DNA of 64,000 nucleotides from Candidatus Riflebacteria bacterium HGW-Riflebacteria-1 (GTDB lineage: Bacteria; Muiribacteriota; Ozemobacteria; Ozemobacterales; Ozemobacteraceae), in the NCBI GenBank assembly GCA_002839445.1, contig PGYB01000014.1, positions 1 through 64,000 on the forward strand, in the 5' to 3' direction. Below, piece after piece: positions 52,641 through 61,811 of the stretch. Each line of letters starts with the position of its first letter. Positions within the stretch are counted from its first letter, which is position 1. A model generated the notes under the pieces. It made no database searches. It saw only the letters and a program-made list of their open reading frames with translations, and was not told where the DNA came from. A program made the position numbers and the translations under genes.

Positions 52641-52676
52641 TTCATCCAAATTTTCGGAGAGACCTGGAGGTCAGAG

Positions 52677-54824
52677 ATGATGAGGTTTACTACATTCCGG
52701 GCCAAAGATCCTGTTCTTGCAGTCATATTGTCTATGGGACTCGTCTTTGCAGCACCTGCAATTTCGAAAGCTCAGCAGGGTGACTGGGAGGAAGTTGGCC
52801 CAGCCGGGCACAGTGCCCAGCAGCAATTGATGTCGGCGCCGCCACGCGTGGTGGCTACTGCTCTGGGACAGACAAGCTATCGGCCTCCGGTCGAGCCACC
52901 TGCTAATGCTTCAACTAATAATGTTGCGGCAGCGGCAACCAGTGCTGTTGCGGTGCAGAATCATTACGTGGTTCAGGCTGGCGATACCCTGCCTAAGATT
53001 GCGATGAAGGTCTTTGGCGATGCAAATCGCTGGCAGGATCTCATGGTGTTGAACAACATCGACAACGGCAATCGTATTTTTGTCGGGCAGAAACTGCTAA
53101 CTGCTGCCTCTAATTCCAGCGCCGCGCAGCTCGCGGCTGTTCAGCAGAATGCTCAGCCGCGTGTTCAGAACGTTCAGCGCAATGTTCAGAATGCTCAGCA
53201 GCAGGTTCAGAATGTCGCGAATAATGCTCAATACGCACAGCAGCAGGCTGCCAAAAAATATAACGAAACTGATTACGAAGTAGCTGACAGCATTGTCGAA
53301 GAATCTACTGATACTTCGGTTTCAGCCGACGCTGACGCAGATGCCAGCTTTTATGGCCAGACCGGCGGTTCATACGTGATCAAGCGTGGTGACACCCTTG
53401 GCACAATCGCCAAACGCCTGCTTGGTTCATCGCAGAAATGGCGTGAAATTGCCCGTGCGAACCCTTCTATTAATCCTAATAAACTCAGTGTTGGCGAGAC
53501 AATCATGATACCGGGCGCGGTACCGTCACAGCACCAGATGTCTGTTCCGACTGTCGGAGCACGCCCACTCTCGTCAGAGCCCTGGCAGAGCGCCATGGCT
53601 GCCCCGCCGATGCAGAATTATGCACCGACACAGCAGAGTTCTCCTTCGTTTGATCCACCGCCGCTGATGGCACCTCCGGGCGCATACTCTCCTTACAATT
53701 CTGCACCAGCTGCTATGGATGGTTACGCGCCTCCTGCTGCTCCACCAGTTTACAGCGGTGGCGGCATGGCTCCTCCTCCGCCGCCTCCGGTTGGCATGCC
53801 TGGTATGATGCAGCCCCCCGCCGCTCCTTACATGGGTGCTCCAGTGCCAGGCCCGGCTCCTGCTCCCGGCATGCCGGTTGCAGTAAGCAGTCGCGATCTC
53901 TATCGCGAAGAACGCTTCAGAATTCCAGATGAGCTTAAACCCACTGATTTTACGCCGTATTTCGTTAACCTTAACGGCTATCATGGGCTTTTCGAAGTTG
54001 AATCAGCGCTGCTGCCATATATTTCGACCTGGAACTTCGGTCTTCAGCTGAAATATGAGAACTACCAGTTCCTCAATGGTGAAAAAGACATCATTGAAGA
54101 AAGTTCTGAAATGATTATACCGATTCACCTGACCTACGCTGGCAAGAAGTTTTTTATCGGCATGACTATCCCGTTCCAGAGCTGGACTGTCGAGGATGGT
54201 GTAAACAAGGCTAAACTTTCGGGACTTCAGGACCCCTCACTCAAGCTCGGTTACCAGGTCTGGAAAAATCTCGAAGGTGACCACGCGGTTACCGTGCATG
54301 CCGAAGGGCGCTTTCCCGGTGGCAACTATAATCGCCCGGCCGGTGAAGAGCCTGGCGTTGTGTTGAGTGCCGACACCAAAGATAGAACAATTCTTGGGCC
54401 GACCGGTGCAAGCCGTGGTGCCGAAGTTCAGGTAGGCGCCGCATATTCTGGCAGGCTTAACGAGAAGTGGGCAAGCCATATCAACATGGCTCTGGCCAAC
54501 AATCCCGAAGACAGCCTGACCAAGTTCATTCTGCGCGGTGGTATGGATTATCGTGTGAATCGTAACTTCGCGATCATCGGTGAGTTGAACAGCATTTCGT
54601 ATGACATTGACAATGACAACCAGATGATCTATTCAAAGACACCGGCTACCGCTCTTCCAATCAACAATAAGACCAGCGGCACCAACGTTGACCTGGTTCT
54701 GGGATTCACTCTGTTCAATGACAGCTGGCAGGGCAATCTGGCCTTTCCGGTTGCGCTGCAGAAAGAATTCGGCTACGGCCACGACTTTGGTGTGATCTTC
54801 GGTGTGAATCACCGCTGGGATTAA
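52677..54824 (+). CDS. LysM protein with proline-rich linker and C-terminal beta-barrel
   Basis: A 715-aa exported protein: signal peptide to about 33, LysM at 97-142 (HYVVQAGDTLPKIAMKVFGD), a Gln/Asn-rich stretch with repeated QNVQxNVQNAQQQ at 160-195, a second LysM at 233-280 (SYVIKRGDTLGTIAKRLLGS), a Pro/Ala/Met-rich linker 285-405, and a beta-strand-rich domain 415-715 like an outer-membrane barrel (YISTWNFGLQLKYENYQF, ending GVIFGVNHRWD). LysM domains bind peptidoglycan, so the protein may tie the wall to the outer membrane. GGAGG ribosome site; its own terminator. Confidence 0.85.
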   Translation: MMRFTTFRAKDPVLAVILSMGLVFAAPAISKAQQGDWEEVGPAGHSAQQQLMSAPPRVVATALGQTSYRPPVEPPANASTNNVAAAATSAVAVQNHYVVQAGDTLPKIAMKVFGDANRWQDLMVLNNIDNGNRIFVGQKLLTAASNSSAAQLAAVQQNAQPRVQNVQRNVQNAQQQVQNVANNAQYAQQQAAKKYNETDYEVADSIVEESTDTSVSADADADASFYGQTGGSYVIKRGDTLGTIAKRLLGSSQKWREIARANPSINPNKLSVGETIMIPGAVPSQHQMSVPTVGARPLSSEPWQSAMAAPPMQNYAPTQQSSPSFDPPPLMAPPGAYSPYNSAPAAMDGYAPPAAPPVYSGGGMAPPPPPPVGMPGMMQPPAAPYMGAPVPGPAPAPGMPVAVSSRDLYREERFRIPDELKPTDFTPYFVNLNGYHGLFEVESALLPYISTWNFGLQLKYENYQFLNGEKDIIEESSEMIIPIHLTYAGKKFFIGMTIPFQSWTVEDGVNKAKLSGLQDPSLKLGYQVWKNLEGDHAVTVHAEGRFPGGNYNRPAGEEPGVVLSADTKDRTILGPTGASRGAEVQVGAAYSGRLNEKWASHINMALANNPEDSLTKFILRGGMDYRVNRNFAIIGELNSISYDIDNDNQMIYSKTPATALPINNKTSGTNVDLVLGFTLFNDSWQGNLAFPVALQKEFGYGHDFGVIFGVNHRWD

Positions 54825-54849
54825 ACAAGTCATAAACCTCATCAGTTAA

Positions 54850-54884
54850 AACCGCCCCGGGCCGAGTGCCTGGGGCGGTTTTTC
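54850..54884 (+). terminator. Rho-independent terminator
   Basis: ACCGCCCC and GGGGCGGT form an 8-bp stem around GGGCCGAGTGCCT, followed by TTTTT. Confidence 0.85.
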
Positions 54885-54926
54885 TGCGTGTTGACCAGCA
54901 GCGTAGAATCAAATTGCTCAATGTAG

Positions 54927-54932
54927 TATAAT
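54927..54932 (+). promoter_or_regulatory. -10 box of the sulfur gene set
   Basis: TATAAT, 44 bases upstream of the ATG of the metallo-beta-lactamase/rhodanese gene. The -35 region is poor, so an activator may be used. Confidence 0.4.
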
Positions 54933-54975
54933 GCTGTAATCGATCTCTATATAAAAAAGACAGGGAGGCTCGTAG

Positions 54976-57021
54976 ATGATTAACAGGGGTTTATCGCTGT
55001 TTGTATTGTTACTGTGTGTTGCTTGTGTGCCAGCTTTTGCGGCAGGAATCGCCGATTCTGAATCGGCTTCGCATGCAGACGAGGCGGCCACTTATCAGAT
55101 TGTGAACACTTATCTTGGCACCGACTACAAAATTGTGCAGTTCAACCTCGGAGTGCTTTCTCACTACTCATACCTGGTTGTGAGTGACGGCAAGGTTCTT
55201 GTTGTCGACCCGGGTCGCGATGTTCAGGCTTACCTTGATTACGCTGTCAAAGAAAACCTCGAATGGGTTGGCACCTTTCTGACCCATTCACACGCCGATT
55301 TCGTTGCCGGTCATCGCGAAATGGAATTCGCCACCGGGCAGCCGATATTTGCCGGCCACAAAAGTGGCGCGCTTTTCCCGCACCGCGCGATAAAAGAAGA
55401 TGATACTATCGCTGTCGGCAATGCTGTGCTCAGAATTATCGAAACGCCTGGTCACACCCCCGACAGTCTGTGCAGTATTGTCAGCCCGGCTAAGAACCTC
55501 AAACAGCAGGAATTTCTGCTGTCAGGCGACACTCTGTTTGTCGGCGGTCTTGGTCGTCCGGATCTCATGGGTGGCAGCTATTCTGCGGCTGAACTCGCCT
55601 CGATGATGTTCGATACCTGGAACTACAAGCTGAGTCTGGTGTCTGACAACGCCGTTGTTCTGCCGGCGCATGGTGCTGGCTCTCTCTGTGGCGCCAATCT
55701 TCGAGACGAACCTTCTTCGACCATCGGCCTGGAAAAAAAATCGAATGCTTATCTTAAATATGCTAATAATCGCAGCGCGTTTATCGCGTATTTTCTGACC
55801 GGTCTTGAGCCTGCCCCGCAGTATTTTGGCGAGAATGCACGCTTAAACCAGGCTGGCCCCGAAAGAGTCGACTGGGCGAATCCCCTTAATCAGAAGCTGA
55901 CCAGCCTGGATGGCCTGATTGAGCACGATGACATTTATATTGTCGACTTGCGCGATTCTGCTGAATATTCGGATCGTCATATACCCAGATCGGTGAATAT
56001 CGCTCTGCGCGGACGTCTCGAAACCTGGACCGGAGTTATCGTGCCATTTGCCAGCCGCGTGATTCTTACCGGCAGCATGAACGAGATCAGCGAGGGGGCG
56101 AAGCGCCTCAAAAGGGTAGGGTATAACGCCGACTACATTGTTTTTGCCGACTACCTCGCTTCGGGCGGCAAGACCGAAAGCGCACCGATGATAAGTGCCG
56201 GTGACCTTCACAAACAGATGCAGGATGGCAAGGCCCCGGTTATTGTCGATGTGCGCAAACCAGCAGAATGGATTGGCATGAAAATCGGCGAAGTTCTCAA
56301 TATCCCGCTTGATGTTCTTGAAGCAAAAGCTGCGCAACGCCTTAACAGAAGCGAGCCAGTGGTTGCTGTGTGCAATTCAGCCTTCAGATCAAGTCTGGCT
56401 GTTGGTCTGCTCAAGCGTGCCGGGTTTAAAAGACCGGTCAGTATGCTTGGTGGTGCTGAAGCCTGGGTCGAAGCCGGATTTCCGGTGGTGCGCATCGCCG
56501 ATGCTTCTACTGGCGTCGTGGATGCCACGACAGCCGCGAAAGAATTGAGAAATTATGGACTGCCAGAACGTGTCATACCAGCTCAACTTCAGCAGATGAT
56601 CAAAGATCTGCCCGGAACTTTCGAGATTGTCGACATCAGGCCGGCTGATCAGGTGCGTGATTACAACCCGACTGGCGCTATGGCGGTTGGCATATCTGAT
56701 CTCCTTTCAAATAAGGGCTGGCTTGTCGGCGAAGTTCCGCTGGTCATTGTCGACCGCGACGGCACTCTGTCGATGATTGCGGCCGGCATTCTTTCGCAAA
56801 AGACGCGTCGCCCGATCAAAGCTCTGATGGGCGGTGTCGAAGCCTACTGGCGCGATGTTGAAACCGGTTTTATCAGAGACCGCATGTTGCTGCCTGATGA
56901 AACGCCAAAAAGTGGCGCAAATGTTATGCCCGCGCGTGATTTACAGCCGCTGCAGTCTGCTCCACCGACCCCGGTTGCTCCCGCCTCGGCAAAACCCGCT
57001 AGAAAGGGGGCTGGTTGCTGA
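54976..57021 (+). CDS. Periplasmic metallo-beta-lactamase with rhodanese domains (ETHE1-like)
   Basis: A 681-aa protein. Signal peptide to residue 23. Metallo-beta-lactamase domain 40-245 with H104-x-H106-x-D108 ... H113 (THSHADFVAGH), H160, D185 (SGDTLFVGGLGRPDL) and H232, the single-iron persulfide dioxygenase pattern. Three rhodanese-like domains follow: about 305-395 (no Cys), 405-510 with Cys466 (VVAVCNSAFRSS) and 530-640 (no Cys). Tail Pro/Ala/Lys-rich. It should oxidise or transfer sulfane sulfur outside the cytosol. Next to two YeeE/YedE genes, it forms a periplasmic sulfur module. GGGAGG ribosome site. Confidence 0.85.
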   Translation: MINRGLSLFVLLLCVACVPAFAAGIADSESASHADEAATYQIVNTYLGTDYKIVQFNLGVLSHYSYLVVSDGKVLVVDPGRDVQAYLDYAVKENLEWVGTFLTHSHADFVAGHREMEFATGQPIFAGHKSGALFPHRAIKEDDTIAVGNAVLRIIETPGHTPDSLCSIVSPAKNLKQQEFLLSGDTLFVGGLGRPDLMGGSYSAAELASMMFDTWNYKLSLVSDNAVVLPAHGAGSLCGANLRDEPSSTIGLEKKSNAYLKYANNRSAFIAYFLTGLEPAPQYFGENARLNQAGPERVDWANPLNQKLTSLDGLIEHDDIYIVDLRDSAEYSDRHIPRSVNIALRGRLETWTGVIVPFASRVILTGSMNEISEGAKRLKRVGYNADYIVFADYLASGGKTESAPMISAGDLHKQMQDGKAPVIVDVRKPAEWIGMKIGEVLNIPLDVLEAKAAQRLNRSEPVVAVCNSAFRSSLAVGLLKRAGFKRPVSMLGGAEAWVEAGFPVVRIADASTGVVDATTAAKELRNYGLPERVIPAQLQQMIKDLPGTFEIVDIRPADQVRDYNPTGAMAVGISDLLSNKGWLVGEVPLVIVDRDGTLSMIAAGILSQKTRRPIKALMGGVEAYWRDVETGFIRDRMLLPDETPKSGANVMPARDLQPLQSAPPTPVAPASAKPARKGAGC

Positions 57022-57022
57022 T

Positions 57023-57547
57023 ATGAGCGATATAAGCCATGAAAAGGGCAATCCTTATCTTAACCCGTATCTCGCCGGTTTTCTGCTTGGTTTGACGCTG
57101 CTCGCCTCGTTTTTGATTCTGGGAACCGGCCTCGGAGCCTCGGGAGGTCTGGCCAGACTTACTGCCTGGTGCGGGCTTTGCATTTATCCTGAGCAGGTTC
57201 TCGAGTCTGTGTATTTCGGCGCCTGGGGCGATAATCCGCTGAATTACTATCTTGTCTTCATGCTTGCCGGAATTTTTCTTGGCGGCTTTGTCTCGGCTCT
57301 GCTCAATCACCGCATAAGCGTTCAGACCGAACGTGGTGCCTCATATCCTGCCTGGAAACGACTTGCTCTTGCGCTTCTTGGCGGTGTTATTGCAGGCTTT
57401 GCGAGCCGCCTGGCGCGTGGTTGCACTTCTGGAATGGCGCTGACCGGCACCGCTTTGCTGACTACCGGCGGTGTGGCATTCCTGCTGGCAACTTTTGCCG
57501 GCGGGTATGTGTTTGCATACTTTTTCAGGAGGCAGTGGCATGATTGA
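57023..57547 (+). CDS. YeeE/YedE-type sulfur transporter, first half
   Basis: About 174 aa with 4-5 membrane helices. The conserved block RLARGCTSGMALTGTALLTTGG holds the Cys of YeeE/YedE (PF04143) proteins, which conduct thiosulfate or related sulfur compounds. It is half the size of fused YeeE proteins, the second half being the next gene. ATG 57023 follows the upstream stop by one base; the frame upstream lies in the previous gene. Confidence 0.82.
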   Translation: MSDISHEKGNPYLNPYLAGFLLGLTLLASFLILGTGLGASGGLARLTAWCGLCIYPEQVLESVYFGAWGDNPLNYYLVFMLAGIFLGGFVSALLNHRISVQTERGASYPAWKRLALALLGGVIAGFASRLARGCTSGMALTGTALLTTGGVAFLLATFAGGYVFAYFFRRQWHD

Positions 57548-58715
57548 AACATATTTCAGTGCAAACAGTCTGGCCACGGCCAACGCTTTTCTGGTGTCTC
57601 TGATTATCGGTGTCGCTTTTGGCTGGTGTCTCGAACAGGCTGGATTCGGCAGTTCGCGCCGCCTCGCCGGTATTTTTTACTTCCGCGATATGGCAGTGCT
57701 CAAGGTTATGTTCAGCGCTGTTATTACAGCGATGCTCGGACTTGGCTTTGCTTTCGCATTTGGCGTGATAAGCCCAGAATCGTTGTATGTTCCCGAGACG
57801 GTATTGGGTGCGCAGATTCTCGGCGGTTTCATTTTTGGCCTGGGATTCATGATAAGTGGCTGGTGCCCAGGTACGGCTGCTGTTGGTGTGGTTAGCGGCA
57901 AGGTCGACGCGATTGTGTTTTTAGTTGGCGCCATGCTTGGCAGTTATGTGTTCAACTGGTTTTTTCCGTTTATCGAGTCATGGTATGTCTGGGGTGACCG
58001 TGGTGTCAGTTATATCTACAGCGAACTGGGCTACGGCTTCGCTGATTTTGCCCTGCTGTTGACCGTTGTCGCAGTTTTTGCCTTCTGGGTCTCTGAACTT
58101 ATCGAAGAGAAGTTCAGTTTCAAAATGGTTGCTGCGCGCAATTCAGGTTTATGGGCCTTTTCTGTGCTGATTCTTATTGCTGCTGTAATGGTTATGGCGA
58201 TTGGTCGCTCACCGATTTCAAAATACCGGGTAGTAGAAACCGGAATTTACGCCAGTGAGGTTCTGCAAAAGGTTGAGGCCGGCAAAGAGCATATTGAGCC
58301 CGAAGATGTCGCACGTGAAATGCTGGCCGGGCAGAAGCGTATTGCTGTTGTCGATCTTCGTACACGGCAGGAATTTGATGAATGGCATATTCCCGGCTCT
58401 GTGCACGCAAATATGAGCAGCCTTGTGCAGTTTCTTGAGCGTTATCGAAGTTTTGATCGCATCGTTCTTGTGTCGAATGGCCCTGTTCATCCGGCACAGG
58501 CCTGGGTTGTGCTGCAAGTGTATGGTTTCAAGAATGTCATGATCATGTCAGAAGGCCTGCGCGGCTTTTTTGATCGCGTGTTGAAGCCGGCAGCGTTACG
58601 AATGGAAGCACTCACACCGGCAGAAATCGAAGAAATTGCGCATTGGCGTGTTATGTTTCTTGGCTCGGGAATGGCGGTTGGCAGCGCCAGTCCGCCTGGT
58701 CCGGGTACAGAGTGA
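57540..58715 (+). CDS. YeeE/YedE second half fused to a rhodanese-like domain
   Basis: A 391-aa protein with membrane helices at residues 15-170 (WCLEQAGFGSSRRLAGIFYF, then GLGFMISGWCPGTAAVGVVSG with the second conserved Cys) and more at 170-240, then a rhodanese-like domain at about 265-365 (VVDLRTRQEFDEWHIPGSVH). The catalytic loop reads VLVSNGPVHPAQ, so the usual Cys is absent. The orientation of that domain is uncertain. It overlaps the first half by 8 bases and has an AGGAGG site. Confidence 0.82.
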   Translation: MIETYFSANSLATANAFLVSLIIGVAFGWCLEQAGFGSSRRLAGIFYFRDMAVLKVMFSAVITAMLGLGFAFAFGVISPESLYVPETVLGAQILGGFIFGLGFMISGWCPGTAAVGVVSGKVDAIVFLVGAMLGSYVFNWFFPFIESWYVWGDRGVSYIYSELGYGFADFALLLTVVAVFAFWVSELIEEKFSFKMVAARNSGLWAFSVLILIAAVMVMAIGRSPISKYRVVETGIYASEVLQKVEAGKEHIEPEDVAREMLAGQKRIAVVDLRTRQEFDEWHIPGSVHANMSSLVQFLERYRSFDRIVLVSNGPVHPAQAWVVLQVYGFKNVMIMSEGLRGFFDRVLKPAALRMEALTPAEIEEIAHWRVMFLGSGMAVGSASPPGPGTE

Positions 58716-58726
58716 TCGGTACTCTC

Positions 58727-58763
58727 AAGCCCCGGCAAAAATAGTTTTTGCCGGGGCTTGTTT
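58727..58763 (+). terminator. Rho-independent terminator of the sulfur genes
   Basis: AAGCCCCGGCAAAAA pairs with TTTTGCCGGGGCTT around TAG, followed by GTTTAAT. A long perfect stem, 12 bases after the stop. Confidence 0.88.
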
Positions 58764-58889
58764 AATCTAAAAGCATCTGTTACAATCATTTTAGTAAGTT
58801 GTATGTTCTGTATTAAGTAATAAGTATCTGTTCTGTTTTCTTTTTTCCCAGCTCGCAAAAGTATATCAGTATCGAGTAAGGAGCGTCCT

Positions 58890-59966
58890 GTGAGACGAAT
58901 AAGTCTTTGTGTTTTCTTCTTTTTAGTTTTTTCTTCTGCTTTTCTCGGCGCCCAGCAGGGCCGTTTAAGCAATTTTGACGCGCAGCTGTCTGCAATAGCT
59001 GACAGTTCGCTCAGGCAGACCCTGCAAAACAGCGTCGTTGCCGGCGTTATCGAAAATCAGCATGATTTCGATCTCTCGGTTTCACAGGCCGAAGCCGCTG
59101 CCAACCACAACAGCACGATGCATTTTTCGGCTCGCGCTGGCCGCGATACCGGTTCGGTAACCGATCAGATCAGCAAACTCACTGCGCCGATCAGTGGACT
59201 CGACCGCGATGCCGTGAAAGTCGCCAAGAACCCAAAATACAAAACCGGTGAAGATTATCTGTTTGCTGACATCAACTCTTCATTGCCCGCCATTTATGAC
59301 AAGACTGTCGACCTGTGCAATCTTTTCAATCCAAAGAACGGCACTAATGACGCTCCCAGACTCGATAAAGAAATTGACGCATTTCTTGATTCAATCAAGA
59401 ATGACCCGGTTATCAAACACGCACTGAGCTGCACTGACACCACAATGCAGGATCTTAAAAAGAACTGGTTCGGATCTGGCCGTGGTTTTGAACACGTTAT
59501 CGCCGGCGAGATTGATGGCAAAAAAGTCAGCGGTTATCATTGGTGGTATAAATTTTACGCAGATGAGCGCGCTGGTAATGCCCAGGTTAAAAGTGCTTCG
59601 GCTGACGTGGGCAATCCCAGGGCCTTCACCGGTTCCTTCCACTGGGATCCAGATGGCGACGGTCCATTGCCAAACGCTTATAAGCCCACCGGCGGCTTTT
59701 CAATCGGCAATTCAGTGCAGGCAGTTCTCGCTGTTGGCCACATCGCCATCGAAGTTGCCCGCAAAAATGGCGGCGTGCCAGGTGCGCTTCGCTTCACAGC
59801 CAGCATCAACGGTGCAGATTCTGCATGGCAGCTGTTTACCATGGGTGGCAACATCAGAAGCCTTTACCCAATGGGTCGCTCTAAATCGCAGAGTATAGAC
59901 TCTGAGTATTACGAGTATGAAAGTGAATTTATCAGCTCTGAATGCTCAGATGAAACTCTGCATTAA
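58890..59966 (+). CDS. Secreted EndoU-like nuclease
   Basis: A 358-aa protein with signal peptide (RRISLCVFFFLVFSSAFLGA). The C-terminal half matches the XendoU/EndoU pattern: GRGFEHVIAGEIDGKKVSGY with His202 and then His217 (GYHWWYKFYADE), and the lysine of YKPTGGFSIGNS (Lys265). These two His and Lys are the catalytic set of EndoU ribonucleases. Residues 25-190 are a helical domain of unknown role. EndoU domains in bacteria often serve as exported toxins, but no immunity gene or secretion repeat is visible. GTG start with AAGGAG 6 bases upstream. Confidence 0.72.
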   Translation: MRRISLCVFFFLVFSSAFLGAQQGRLSNFDAQLSAIADSSLRQTLQNSVVAGVIENQHDFDLSVSQAEAAANHNSTMHFSARAGRDTGSVTDQISKLTAPISGLDRDAVKVAKNPKYKTGEDYLFADINSSLPAIYDKTVDLCNLFNPKNGTNDAPRLDKEIDAFLDSIKNDPVIKHALSCTDTTMQDLKKNWFGSGRGFEHVIAGEIDGKKVSGYHWWYKFYADERAGNAQVKSASADVGNPRAFTGSFHWDPDGDGPLPNAYKPTGGFSIGNSVQAVLAVGHIAIEVARKNGGVPGALRFTASINGADSAWQLFTMGGNIRSLYPMGRSKSQSIDSEYYEYESEFISSECSDETLH

Positions 59967-60007
59967 TCAAGCGCTGATCAAAGCCAGAAGGCCAATTTAA
60001 GGCCGGC

Positions 60008-60790
60008 TTAATCGAATATTGGCACGCAGGTTCGCATTATGTGCGAACCTGCTTCGCTTTTTAGCACCATTATGTCAGCGTTATAAAGCTCTTTGAGAGT
60101 CTCAGAATTAATGATCTCTGTTGAATTGCCAGACGCAATAATTCTGCCGTCGCGTAGAAAAATGGCGCGGTCAGACGTCCAGAGCGCGTGCTCCGGGTAG
60201 TGGGTCGTTTTGATGCAGGTGATTCCGCTCTGCGCCAGTTTTCGCAACTGTTTGAGCAGCATCAGCTGGTTACCGTAATCGAGACCCGATACTGGTTCGT
60301 CCATGACCAGTATCTCAGCCTGCTGCACCAGAGCGCGCGCGATAAGCACGAGCTGTTGTTCGCCGCCGCTGATTTCTGTGTATGGCCGGCTGGCCAGCTG
60401 AGCTATTCCAAGCTGGTTCAGGCAGTTCTCGGCGAGCCCGTAGTCAGCATCGGTGATTTTGCAGAAAATGTTCGCGTAGGGTATGCGCCCAAGCGCGACC
60501 ACATCGATAACACGGTAAGAAAAGACTGCAGAATGGCGCTGCGCGACATAGGCCATTTTTTTTGCGCGCGCTTTTAAATCAAGTGTTGCGAGGTCGCTGT
60601 CATTGAGCAGAACCCGCCCGTTAAGTGGCTTCAGGAAGCCGAGCAGTATTTTGAGCAGGGTGGTTTTGCCGCTGCCGTTTGGCCCGAGAATAGAGGTAAC
60701 CGTGCCGGGTTCGATGCTAAAAGAAACATCTTCGAGTATCTTGTGGCTGCCCCAGGCAAAGCTGAGATTCTCAACGCTGATCGGAAACAT
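60008..60790 (-). CDS. Iron/B12-type ABC transporter ATPase
   Basis: About 260 aa. Walker A GPNGSGKTTLL, Q-loop YVAQRHSAVF, signature ISGGEQQLVLIARAL, Walker B ILVMDEPVSGLD, switch THYPEHA. It belongs to the FecE/BtuD group (siderophore, haem, cobalamin or metal-chelate uptake). The start is taken as ATG 60790, which overlaps the permease stop (TGATG); ATG 60799 is in frame within the permease gene. No periplasmic binding-protein gene is adjacent. Confidence 0.88.
   Translation of the reverse strand: MFPISVENLSFAWGSHKILEDVSFSIEPGTVTSILGPNGSGKTTLLKILLGFLKPLNGRVLLNDSDLATLDLKARAKKMAYVAQRHSAVFSYRVIDVVALGRIPYANIFCKITDADYGLAENCLNQLGIAQLASRPYTEISGGEQQLVLIARALVQQAEILVMDEPVSGLDYGNQLMLLKQLRKLAQSGITCIKTTHYPEHALWTSDRAIFLRDGRIIASGNSTEIINSETLKELYNADIMVLKSEAGSHIMRTCVPIFD
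60026..60052 (+). terminator. Hairpin, possible terminator of the EndoU-like gene
   Basis: A perfect 11-bp inverted repeat (GCAGGTTCGCA, loop TTATG, TGCGAACCTGC), followed on the plus strand by TTCGCTTTTT. It lies 60 bases after the EndoU-like stop, and at the same time within the 3' end of the opposite-strand ATPase gene. Confidence 0.45.
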
Positions 60791-61803
60791 CAGTTCCACC
60801 TGCTTTCAGTCCGGCTGAGCACAAGAATGAAGAATGGTACGCCCATCAGCGAGGTCATGATACCAATTGGAATTTCGCCGGAAAATGCTGCGCGACAGAT
60901 GTTGTCGACGATCAGCAGGTAGATTGCGCCAATCAGTGCTGACATAGGCAGCAGACGCCGATTATCAGGGCCACAGATCATGCGGGCAATGTGGGGAATC
61001 ATCAGGCCTACCCAGCCGATCATGCCGCCAAGAGCGACTGTTAGAGAGCTGATCAGGGTGGTGATGATAATCAGCACCGTTCTTATTCGCTTTACATCAA
61101 CGCCAAGGCTGGTGGCTTCCTCATCGCCCATGCTCAGAACATTCATATAGCCAGACATCGCGATGATCAAGATCATGCCGACAGCTATAAATGGCAGCAC
61201 TAAATACGCCGCACTGCTCGATACCGCAGAAAAGCCTCCCATAAGCCAGTAGACTATAGCAGGGAGTTCGTTTTGCGCGTCAGCGACAAACTTTATCACC
61301 GAAAGCAACGATGTGAACAGCGATGAACTGATCACTCCGCCCATTATCAACATGATCAGGCGGTTTCCCGGAAAAAATTTAGTAAGAAACACTGCCAGCC
61401 CAACCGCCACGCCGCCAAAGATAAAAGCGCTCAGCTGCGCTACCAGCATGCTTTTGCTGAGCAGCATGCCCAGCGAAGCTCCAAATGCCGCGCCGGCCAG
61501 CACTCCAAGCAGGGCGGGCGAGACGAGAGGGTTCATGAACATGCTTTGATAGGCGGCACCAGAAACCGCCAGCGCCGCGCCGCAAAACACCGCGGCAAGT
61601 ATTCTCGGCAGGCGAATCTCAGTTATTACAGTTTTAAAGGTGAGCGCGGTTTCGGTGCTGACGCTGAGGCGCGTGGCATCAAAACCCACAAAAGCTGCTG
61701 ACCACGGGATTTTTATCGAGCCGATGTGCAGCGATAAATAGGCCGTGACTGCTAGAAGAGCCATCAGCGCAATAATAGTAAATCTGAATTTGTTGTGGGT
61801 CAT
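60790..61803 (-). CDS. FecCD/BtuC-type ABC permease
   Basis: A 337-aa inner-membrane protein with about ten helices. It has RLPRILAAVFCGAALAVSGA early on, NPLVSPALLGVLAGAAFGAS, and GWVGLMIPHIARMICGPDNRRLLP near the end, all hallmarks of FecCD permeases. It imports a metal chelate with the ATPase encoded next. Two inverted repeats lie just upstream of its start. Confidence 0.9.
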   Translation of the reverse strand: MTHNKFRFTIIALMALLAVTAYLSLHIGSIKIPWSAAFVGFDATRLSVSTETALTFKTVITEIRLPRILAAVFCGAALAVSGAAYQSMFMNPLVSPALLGVLAGAAFGASLGMLLSKSMLVAQLSAFIFGGVAVGLAVFLTKFFPGNRLIMLIMGGVISSSLFTSLLSVIKFVADAQNELPAIVYWLMGGFSAVSSSAAYLVLPFIAVGMILIIAMSGYMNVLSMGDEEATSLGVDVKRIRTVLIIITTLISSLTVALGGMIGWVGLMIPHIARMICGPDNRRLLPMSALIGAIYLLIVDNICRAAFSGEIPIGIMTSLMGVPFFILVLSRTESRWN

Positions 61804-61811
61804 GATGTGTG

